Of a DNA stretch of 64,000 bases, positions 56,277 to 64,000 are shown piece by piece (positions within the stretch are counted from its first letter, which is position 1; every line of letters begins with the position of its first letter). Location of the stretch: assembly GCA_021399435.1 (NCBI GenBank), contig JAJTUP010000017.1:62001-126000 (forward strand), given 5' to 3'. Source of the DNA: Diaporthe sp. PMI_573 (lineage: Eukaryota; Ascomycota; Sordariomycetes; Diaporthales; Diaporthaceae). The translations under genes and the position numbers were made by a program. A model generated the notes under the pieces. That model was not told the DNA's origin, ran no database searches, and worked only from the letters and a program-made list of their open reading frames with translations.

Positions 56277-57401
56277 ATGGCTTGGTCAATGGCTATCTCA
56301 CGGGTTGTTCACAACACTTTTCGCCATTCACTCAAAGCCACGATCCCAAAGTCAGCTTCTGTCGCGCCGCGGCCCATCTTCTCTCACATCCAGCGCCTCC
56401 GGGGATGTTCAAGGCGCCTCCACACCTCACCAACGCGGATGGAGATGAAGTGGAGTTACTTGGCAAAACATCCGGATGAGGAGAAGCCACCTCTCCCGTA
56501 CCATGTCGGCGCGACCATCCCAGCTCTGAAATGGGATCCCCCACCCGATGATGATATTATTCACAACTCCGGTCGGGCTAAAGGCCCGCTCGAGGAGGAA
56601 CTCCAGAGTGAGCATCCTCTGAAAACATGCCTTCGGTACACTGAAGCAACGGACACACCGACCGAGGGCGAGCGCGTCGAACTCCAGGTTGTCGATGAGA
56701 TTAGGGTCATGGACGGGAGACATTCCCAGATCGCCAAGGTGAAGGTTCTCGATCATCGATCTGCCCATGAGAAGCTCCAGTCACCACTGCCGTATGGCGA
56801 AGCCATTACTGCGAAGTTCTACGACCCACTGTATCAAGATATCGAAGACGGGATGCCCGACATTTTCGGCAACACCTACAACGCCTGCTATCGTGAGATA
56901 TGCGTGTACCAGCAGCTCAAGCCGTTATGGGGCACAGTCATCCCGCGCTTTCACGGCTCTTTCAGAGCCAAAGTGCCCGTGCCAGGGCAGCAAGGGCGTT
57001 CGCGCTATGTCTACACCATCCTCTACGAGTACGCTCTTGGTATTGAGCTTTCTTACATAGACGTCGATAAATGGAGCCAGGCTGAGCGGATGGCGATTAT
57101 GAAGGCGATAATCGACGCGGACAGCAAGATGTGGCAGGCCGGTATTTATCAGAGGGACCTCATGCCGCGCAACGTGATTCTTCAGGGCAGGCCAGGGCAT
57201 CCGATCTCTGTCAAATTGATCGATTTCGACTACGCATTCTTCCAATTCGATTTCAACCCAGATGAGGACGAGCTTGAACCCGAACCGCCGTCGGTGATCG
57301 TGGATCGGTGGACACACAAGCTGCGCTGCCCCATGGAATGCTTTGGAATGCTGGTTGATTGGCCATGGGATGAGTGGGTTCGAGGGGTATATTTGCCTTA
57401 G
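56277..57401 (+). CDS. Kinase-fold protein with a mitochondrial-type leader
   Basis: A single exon of 374 aa. The first about 55 residues are basic and hydroxylated with almost no acids (RVVHNTFRHSLKATIPKS...HIQRLRGCSRRLHTS), as in mitochondrial presequences. From residue about 150 the protein resembles a divergent protein-kinase fold: AKFYDPLYQ (beta-strand 3 Lys region), YREICVYQQL (alpha-C), YTILYEYALG (hinge), then YQRDLMPRNVIL with Asp294 and Asn299 matching the catalytic loop, and VKLIDFDYA with Asp316 where DFG is expected. The glycine loop is not evident. Fungal genomes carry many such uncharacterised kinase-like proteins; the substrate (protein or small molecule) is unknown. The next gene, 593 bp downstream, also begins with a leader-like N-terminus. 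Confidence 0.75.
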   Translation: MAWSMAISRVVHNTFRHSLKATIPKSASVAPRPIFSHIQRLRGCSRRLHTSPTRMEMKWSYLAKHPDEEKPPLPYHVGATIPALKWDPPPDDDIIHNSGRAKGPLEEELQSEHPLKTCLRYTEATDTPTEGERVELQVVDEIRVMDGRHSQIAKVKVLDHRSAHEKLQSPLPYGEAITAKFYDPLYQDIEDGMPDIFGNTYNACYREICVYQQLKPLWGTVIPRFHGSFRAKVPVPGQQGRSRYVYTILYEYALGIELSYIDVDKWSQAERMAIMKAIIDADSKMWQAGIYQRDLMPRNVILQGRPGHPISVKLIDFDYAFFQFDFNPDEDELEPEPPSVIVDRWTHKLRCPMECFGMLVDWPWDEWVRGVYLP

Positions 57402-57994
57402 AATATTTACTGTGAAATAGTATCTGATAAGTTTCTACTTCTAATCAAAGCATGCTTCTGCCGCGTCTTGACTGCCCAGGTGGCCAGACGACAGTCCAAC
57501 ACCGTCTCTACACCGTGATCCTGCCGTTTTCGTACAGAGCGAGCCAGCGGCACGACTGTACACAGGCTCAAACAGCATGTGAGTGGACCGCGATTGTTAG
57601 CCCCTTCTGAAATCGCGTAATAAGTGAGCTCCTCTACTTAGACGTCACCGTTGGTTGTGGCATAGTTGAAACATGCCATGTTGGCACACTGCGCCATGGC
57701 CACTGCAACCCTACAGTTGTGAACGGCGCTAAGTACATCTCAGGTGATGGAAATAGTAATATTTGACTTCGGCCTTGGTTTCTATGAGGCCGCGTGCACG
57801 ACGTCAGGATATAATAATAGCTGCAGCTAGTATGCGATTGCGCAGGAAGGAGGTGTAGACTCAGATATAAATACCGTCATATGCTTCGTAACGTCGTGAA
57901 AATGTATTCTTGATCATTCGTGGTTCTCAGCACTCCAAGACCCAAGTTGTTGTCTCCTTGCATTCCTTCCTTCCGCCCTCAGACACTACACACA
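57402..57994. promoter_or_regulatory. Promoter region of the following hypothetical gene
   Basis: 593 bp with no coding signal. A TATA-like AGATATAAATACC lies near 57861-57876, about 120 bp before ATG 57995. Confidence 0.4.
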
Positions 57995-59043
57995 ATGGCC
58001 CCCCCACCGCCGGGAGGCTCCTCCCGAGGCTTCTCGACGAGCAGTGTTCGAAAATGGGGATATACCTTTGGACAAGCATTGAATATCGCTGGGCCCTTCT
58101 TCCCGAAGACTTCTGCGAGGACGCAAGTAGCCGTCATCCCAGGAAGTGCAACGATGGACAAGACACTGCCTGTAGCACTGAGGCTTCGGAGTCCCCCGCG
58201 ATTTGAGCTTCCAGATATACGCGGTATGGACAATGGAACCTTGGATCGTTCTGTTGGTGATGTCTTGGAGTCAAAATATCAGCCGCCCATGCTGAGGGAA
58301 GCCGATGTCATGTGAGCCGCCCGCAAAGCAACATGTGCCGTCATGTAGACAGAGTGGGCCCTCTCACTCACTGACACTTATGCAGACAGGAGGCGGGACC
58401 ATTCTTCATTGGCGTCGCCAAAAGCCTCGCTCCTTACTATCTTCGTCGCTACGGCCTCCAAGGCAGATTCGACTGGGTGCGAGAGAACTCGTCGGCGAGG
58501 TCAGCCCCAGATGTCGTTTTCAGATACAATGGCCACGATATCCTCGCACTAGACTACAAGGGCCCAAACTGCATAAACGAGAATGAGATACTCTCTTGCT
58601 GTGCCAACTCTGTGAAGGAGGCACTGGAAATTCTCCCAGCACTGCCAGAGAATATGCCCTCCAGTTCCAAGGGCAAAGGCAAGAGGGCTCAAAAAAAACA
58701 ACTCGATCCCACTCTCGTGTCGGGTGTCAACCAATGGACCGAGGGTCTCTTGAAGCAAGGGCTGAAGTACGCCGATAATCGGAGTGTCTCGACGGTGCTC
58801 TTCTACGACTACGACTATCTCTTAGCCATACGACCTCCCAAGGGACTTGAACAAGGTAACAATTTGATGCTGATGGACGTCACGATTTGCCCCGAGCGCA
58901 CAAAATCCACCGAGTACGGGCTTGTTGCTCACCCCGATAACCACGCCGTTGTACTACTGCGGTATATCATCATGGCTGCCAAGGAGTGCGAGGAGAAGTT
59001 AGCTAGTTCCTCAAGCGGATCTAAAAAGAAGCACAAGCGGTGA
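57995..59043 (+). CDS. Hypothetical protein with a basic C-terminus
   Basis: Two exons, 57995-58311 and 58386-59043, encode 324 aa. The 74-nt intron (GTGAGC..TGCAG) is phase 2 and joins EADV-I-QEAGPFFIG. The N-terminus (RGFSTSSVRKWGYTFGQAL) resembles a mitochondrial leader. The middle has a mixed alpha/beta pattern: VFRYNGHDILALDYKGPNC, a Lys-rich insert KGKGKRAQKKQ, then STVLFYDYDYLLAIRP and LMLMDVTICP. The C-terminus GSKKKHKR could instead be a nuclear signal. I do not recognise a family. Alternating hydrophobic strands with D/DYK-like residues could suggest a nuclease or restriction-like fold, but this is speculation. Confidence 0.75.
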
Positions 59044-59044
59044 G

Positions 59045-59072
59045 CGGAGACCGGAGACCGGAGACCGGAGAC
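59045..59072. repeat. (CGGAGAC)4 tandem repeat
   Basis: Four perfect heptamers directly after the TGA of the preceding gene. Confidence 0.9.
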
Positions 59073-59988
59073 ACCAATCAATAGCTTTGCCTTGAAAGTT
59101 TCACAAGCACTTCGTCTGTCTTTACATATACAGTCTGTTTTTGTTCTTGTTTTTGTCGCTGCGGTTCTGGGGGTTCGTTCTGGGGGTTCAGATCACTGGG
59201 TCATGTTCTGCAGGGGATCATTTATCGTGTAAACACGAGACAAATCTACATCCGGGCACTCAGAGGCGATGCCGAGGTTCAACATGTAACACATTCCGAT
59301 GCATTTCGATGCCGCTCTCTAGATAGAGACAACTTCATTCTGAGCAGTATGTGTTTCCGCGGACGATACAAGTCTCGACCCGACCTTCCCCATGGTCTGC
59401 TGTTGTTTGCGTGCGAATTGTTCCAGTCAGAAGATGGTATGACAGGCCACATGATATTGATGGATGCTATATCGCTGCAAAGCATAGTATTATATGGGAG
59501 CAGCTATTAATCATCGAGACCATTCAAAGGCATACGAAGTCCCTGTACGTTGTGTCGAGTTCCTGGGTTGACCAGAATTTCCAAGGGGCAGATTTGCTTC
59601 GGGAGCCTGGGATTACTAGGAGATAGGTGGTGCTCTGGGAATCAATACCATACTGGTAGTGGCAGCACAACGACTCAAAGATGATGGCGCTGTCATCGAA
59701 GACGAGCTTGGCTGCTGAATAAGTCCACAAAAGCATTATACTGGGCTTGTTTGACAAGTGGACAAAAGCTTAAGTAGGGACTGGTTATTGCACATACGGT
59801 TTGGAAAGTAAGACCACTTCGGCCCTCCAATCTTTCTCCATATCAATGCATCGTTGATTCGGGAGGCAATCACTGGCTCGTGGGATCTATCTGATATTAA
59901 ACATGGCGTGGCCCACTGGAACAAGCGATATACGGGTGATCGCCCACAACCTTTGCTGTAATATTGTGCTTTAAATAGAATTTTATAT

Positions 59989-60006
59989 TAATAGATATAT
60001 CTATTA
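59989..60006. repeat. 18-bp perfect AT palindrome
   Basis: TAATAGATATATCTATTA reads identically on both strands and lies inside an AT-rich pocket. Confidence 0.9.
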
Positions 60007-60124
60007 TTTGATTCCTTGGTGCTTATTAATTTTTTACTAGTGGGAGTGACATAGTATATATCTTGGGGATGCGCCAAGAGAGTCCCGGCTTAGGACCTGC
60101 CGCCCATTAGTCTCCAAGCAACAC

Positions 60125-61264
60125 ATGTTTCTGGTCACACCCTTTCCTCCTTGCTCCAACGCCAGGCAGGGAAAATCAATGGCGCACACTGCCCTCACCA
60201 GGGCCTTGACGCGGTTAGGGAGTCTGAGGTCCACAAGCAGGATTTTGAGCAACCTGTCACTGCGTCGCGCAGCAACAACAAAAGCCTTTCCCCCGCGTCC
60301 CTCAACCAGACGCCTTGGGGTTTTAGCCGGTGCGCCAGTGCAAGCCAGCAACTGCATCACAGCCTACCGGCACCGTCTTACCAGGGACAAGTCACATCGA
60401 CCAGCGCAACCATCTTTGTCGCGCCTGTCTTCTACCATGGCTGACAATGACGACAACAACAATAACGTCAACAGCAACAGCAGCAACAGTACAGCCGCCA
60501 ATCCTGCCGCCGCAGAAGGGCTTCTGCGCGCTATGCCCGACTCGCTTCAAGGTATCGGCGAGGCCCTCACCCTAGAAGACCTTGAGCCATCTGCGCCGTG
60601 GGGCCTCGCCGTGTACCGCACTACGTACGGCGACGACGCAGCGTGGGGGCGCATGAGGGACGCGCTGTCCGGGGCGGTGGCGAATGCCCTAGAGCTGTAC
60701 GGCTGTACCGACTCCCTGCTGCCGCGGCTGTCGCACGCGTTCATCGAAGATCGGGCCACACTCGGTGGGGCCGGTGTGCGCGATGTGCGGCGGCGGTTCA
60801 CCTTCTGGGCGGCCGAGGAGCTGCGGCGGAACTGGCGTGTCGGTGAAACGCCACCCATGGAAGGGGAGGCGCGCCGGGCGGGCGTGGAAGGCCCCGGGTA
60901 CTTCGCGGGCACGCGTTACAACTACTGCCTACTGGTCGACGAGGTGTGCCTAGAGTCACTGGACAGGATTGCGAGCCCAGTGGTGAAGCTTGTGAAGAAG
61001 GGTTTCATAGACGAGGAGGAAGGTGGCGGTGGCCGCTCCGGAGTGGTCGCGTCTTCGGGTTGGGAGGACGGTGTGACGGATTCCGAGGAGGAAGATGTGG
61101 GCTGGATGTATCTCCCCATGGCCGATTATGTCGACTGCTGCAACCAGCTACATGACCCGGGGTTCTGGCACGATGGGTATTACGTTCGCCCGCCCCTCAC
61201 CTTCTTGAACAGGGATTTCGCTTGCGCTCCCGGGCTTTGGAGGAGAGAGGGTCATGAGGACTGA
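60125..61264 (+). CDS. Hypothetical fungal protein with a WGLAVYRTTYGDD motif
   Basis: A single exon of 379 aa from ATG 60125; the alternative start at 60437 (MADNDDNN) gives 275 aa. The 104-residue extension is rich in Arg, Ser and Thr (ALTRLGSLRSTSRILSNLSLRRAATTKAF) and could be a mitochondrial leader, or simply an open 5' leader. After an Asn-rich run comes the conserved core: WGLAVYRTTYGDDAAWGRM, ELYGC, HAFIEDRATLGGAGVRDVRRRFTFWA, RYNYCLLVDEVCLESL, and a C-terminal DVGWMYLPMADYVDCCNQL...WHDGYYVRPP. This core belongs to a large family of uncharacterised filamentous-fungal proteins, often multi-copy; no function is known to me. The upstream ATG is in the same frame, so no splice is needed. 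Confidence 0.75.
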   Translation: MFLVTPFPPCSNARQGKSMAHTALTRALTRLGSLRSTSRILSNLSLRRAATTKAFPPRPSTRRLGVLAGAPVQASNCITAYRHRLTRDKSHRPAQPSLSRLSSTMADNDDNNNNVNSNSSNSTAANPAAAEGLLRAMPDSLQGIGEALTLEDLEPSAPWGLAVYRTTYGDDAAWGRMRDALSGAVANALELYGCTDSLLPRLSHAFIEDRATLGGAGVRDVRRRFTFWAAEELRRNWRVGETPPMEGEARRAGVEGPGYFAGTRYNYCLLVDEVCLESLDRIASPVVKLVKKGFIDEEEGGGGRSGVVASSGWEDGVTDSEEEDVGWMYLPMADYVDCCNQLHDPGFWHDGYYVRPPLTFLNRDFACAPGLWRREGHED

Positions 61265-61435
61265 ATGTGTCCCAGTGCCACCCAGGAGAGATCAAGCTCA
61301 CCGGATCGAGCAGAGGCGGGAAGCCCAGAGAGTCGAGTCCGGACAATCAACGCAACCGAGGTGACAAGGCCTTTTGTTGCAAGGCTAACAAATTTGATAA
61401 TCTCGAGGAGAGCTGCCGATGGACCGATCACTGAC

Positions 61436-61687
61436 CGCGGCGACACGTCCGGCGGCTGTGCCTGGTACCGCAAGAAGTCGCTGTGCTGCACCCCGAATGC
61501 GGACGGTATCCGAAAGATGATATGCGACGTAGACCTCTGCCAGCTGGACCCGACGCTGTGCGATGAGAATCCGGACTACTTGGAAATAGACGAGGGCGAA
61601 TCTTCGTTACCAAGCTCCTTAGTTAAAGTCAGCTCAGGAGCATCTCATCCTTGGTATACGTATCTATTTATGTGGTTTCGTTTTTAA
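61436..61687 (+). pseudogene. Cys-rich fragment resembling the C-terminal region of fungal GH18 chitinases
   Basis: About 80 codons are open and well composed: GGCAWYRKKSLCCTPN, CDVDLCQLDPTLCDENPDYLE, SLVKVSSGASHPWYTYL. The spacing of CAWY, CCTP, CDVDLC and LCDENPDY, followed by a KR-like SLVK and HPWY, resembles the Cys-rich tail after the GH18 domain in large secreted fungal chitinases of the killer-toxin-like subgroup. No catalytic domain is upstream and the frame stops soon after. It is probably a relict or an isolated exon; the assignment rests on memory of the family. Confidence 0.35.
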
Positions 61688-62577
61688 TCTGCGTACATAC
61701 GCTTCTTCTTGAGTGTAAAAGTGGACCTGATGACCGGTCCCTGAACAGCACGAAGCTAACACGAGCCTCACTAGAAGGAATTCCAAAATACTCTGGTTCG
61801 GTATTTGCTTCCAAGAGATCGTTCATCTAATGCACCATTTATTTGCTGATAGAATCAAGATGATGACCGTCTTGGAAAATGCACAATGGTGTTCTTGGCC
61901 CCGCCGGGCGGGTTGGGGGAAATTGCGCACCCGCCCAGGTGCTGGGATGAATACGATGAGGCATCTTGATGGATGGGATGTGCTTACTGGCCCACCGAGC
62001 AGCGACTGGATCCTCCGCGGCACCAGAGTTTTGCTGTTGAATGTTAACTGGTTCGCGGAGAGGGGAAAGGGGAGAGTGTCAACTTGTTGACATGTGGGAA
62101 GTGCAAAGCGGAATTTGACCACGTAAGCTGCCCGGTCTGACTGTATTCGTACCTGCAGAGGCTTGAAGCCACTTCATCACGCCCAGGTAGGTGGCTAAGA
62201 AAACGTTGCGCCAAGTCTTGGTCAACAAACATTTTTTTTCATGGCTTGACTTGAGCGGCTGCAAAGGCTGGGCGTTTGACAAATTCGCCGGGCCGTGGGT
62301 GAGAGAATGAGGGGGGCGATCGGGTCGTCTGTGCCGTTGGGGCACGGCCTCTTTGGAGATGTGAGCGAGACAAGTTGCTCGGCAGTGGTGTCGGATCGCG
62401 GGAACTCTAAACACGCTTGCCATGCGCACTCTTCCATTCCAGCTGTGGGACCAAATTGACATGACTCCTCACGAGAGCCTGTGGTGGTCCGACTTGGCCG
62501 AGTGAGCTGGTTGCATCCCTTTTCGGAGGCCGAACTGGAAGTGGTGGACTGGCTGTCTGGCTGACTGGCGGACTTCT

Positions 62578-62619
62578 GTTAGCAAACCTGGGTTAGCAGA
62601 ACTGGGTTAGCAAACCTGG
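62578..62619. repeat. Three tandem 14-bp repeats
   Basis: gttagcaaacctgg, gttagcagaactgg, gttagcaaacctgg: first and third identical, the second with two substitutions. Each junction creates GGGTTAG-type sequence. Confidence 0.9.
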
Positions 62620-63639
62620 GCACACCCAGTCACCCGTCACTTTTGTTCATTTCCGCTAATAGCAACCAGCTTTTTCCGCCAGCTGCAGTGATCGCCGCCT
62701 CGCCTCGTCTCGCCTCGCCTTGCAGCTTGCAGAACCACGCGCAAGATCCGGTTCTAGAACCATTGATCGGACTGGGGGGCCGAAATAACTTCCGAACCAG
62801 GAACACACACAAAAACAGTGTGAGGGGTCATCGGATCAGCAGACAGTGACACCGTCACACAGGTGGCTTGACGTGCTGCTTGTGCCCTGCAGCTCGCTTG
62901 GGGTGCCACCGGACCGTGTTGCCACGAGCGACATCGCAGACGGACCGACTAATAATGGACGACTCTTGCTTGACGTCTTGAGGGCAATTTCCCAAGTCTC
63001 TGGGCCACGCAGGCGTGCAGAGAAACGAACGATTTAAGTCTTGGTGCTAAGTCACTAGTAGGTGTTCTAGCCTGCCACGCCCGCCGAATCATAGGCGCCT
63101 TGTGCCTGGTTCCTGGATTCCTGTTCCTGCATTTACTAGCTCCCAGGGCTGTGCTTGTGCCTTCCGCGCCTTCCACCCTCTCCGCCCCTCCATGACGTCC
63201 GATTCGACCGACTCGCGCCTTCCTCCTCGTCTCCTGTCAGCCTGCAGCTAGCTGCCCAGATGGTGTGCAGCTAGGCGCAGAGAAAGCAGTTAGCTGCGGC
63301 GGCAACGGGCAAGCCAAGCGGCATGACCCCCCTCATTTCATCTCATCTCATCTTGGCTTCTCTTGCATGTTTCCCCGCCGAGCCGTACCTTGCAGGGCAG
63401 GGGAAGGGCCAGCAGTTCATCCAGTCATCCAGTCAATCGTCCCAAGGTTCCATCGGAACCCCAGCTTTCGGGTAAACGGTCGCACTGTCAGTCCGCCGAC
63501 CCCTACCCTGCCATCTTGTCACCTGTGTAGTCTGCGGTGCAGTCTGGAAGTCGGCAAGGTGATGGATTCGGACTGTCTCGTTGCGAGTAACCCGAGAATA
63601 GACAGACGGTGGCACACACATACACACGCGCCCATCTGT

Positions 63640-63668
63640 CAGACAGACAGACAGACAGACAGACAGAC
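63640..63668. repeat. (CAGA)7 microsatellite
   Basis: About seven perfect CAGA units. Confidence 0.9.
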
Positions 63669-64000
63669 CAGGTCACCTTGGCGTCTCTGTCTGAGCGCTT
63701 TGACTGCTGACTGGTGAAGGTTCTGACCCTGCGAGCTTGACCACGACCGTGGCAGGAGCTTGTGTCGCCTGTCTGTTCGCCACCTCGGCCTGGCTGGATG
63801 AGCACCTAGATTCCTATGACTGTCGGGCAGGAGGGACATTCAGATGTCGACAACATCTCCCTTGGTCCAGGGGCTGTCTGTCAACGGCGATCCGAGATCT
63901 GGAGAAGGGCCCCAGGCCATCTCCACTTCTGCCCTGATCATGGCTCCAGCTGGACCCATCCGCCAGGCACGCAGCACGGCCCCGAGCCCACTCGCTCCAC

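Larger units (their letters stand above)
59044..60124. other. Intergenic region with an AT-rich pocket
   Basis: About 1.1 kb. It starts with CGGAGAC x4 (59045-59072) immediately after the stop codon. The pocket at about 59950-60045 is far more AT-rich than the rest of the window and includes an 18-bp perfect palindrome. No gene was seen. Confidence 0.5.
61265..64000. other. Right-end intergenic region
   Basis: About 2.7 kb without an intact gene. It contains a Cys-rich coding fragment (61436-61687), a 14-bp triple repeat (62578-62619) and a CAGA repeat (63640-63668). The remainder shows only short, unsupported open frames. Confidence 0.45.

Overview
The window is nuclear DNA from a filamentous ascomycete (Pezizomycotina, most likely Sordariomycetes). 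Genes carry short GT-AG introns, mostly 44-75 nt with CTAAC-like branch sites. There are no operons or Shine-Dalgarno signals. It contains a StuA/Asm1-type APSES regulator and typical fungal families (DUF7580, AcuF-like C2H2, BRCT). No tRNA, rRNA, CRISPR array or intact transposon was recognised. Splice sites were placed by eye from consensus signals, reading phase and protein-family logic.

Left part (1-12.3 kb): a DUF7580 gene runs off the left edge and is divergent from a very unusual composite gene. That gene joins a formin DAD-like peptide, an AcuF-like C2H2 region, a degenerate RhoGEF (DH) domain, a BAR-like domain and an SH3 domain. It is interrupted by a 13-bp tandem duplication that shifts the frame and by an in-frame TAA just before a good splice donor, so it looks like a decaying or allele-specific broken chimera. 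A dienelactone hydrolase-family gene and a BRCT-domain gene follow.

Middle (12.3-38.4 kb): about 20 kb without a convincing protein gene, rich in short tandem repeats, lies directly upstream of the StuA-type gene (32.5-34.8 kb). It may be an extended regulatory region, a very long leader, or a source of noncoding RNA. StuA is followed by another 3.6 kb of noncoding DNA.

Right part (38.4-61.3 kb) is gene-dense: a large coiled-coil protein (SnaD/Fin1-like), a coiled-coil/bromodomain/SPOC protein, a propionyl-CoA synthetase-like enzyme, an MFS drug:H+ antiporter-like transporter, gamma-glutamyl phosphate reductase (proline synthesis), a PIG3-type quinone oxidoreductase, a kinase-fold protein with a mitochondrial-looking leader, and two hypothetical proteins. 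The last 2.7 kb holds a Cys-rich fragment resembling the tail of a fungal chitinase, plus repeats. The metabolic genes (CoA ligase, transporter, proline enzyme, oxidoreductase) are ordinary neighbours and do not obviously form a pathway cluster.
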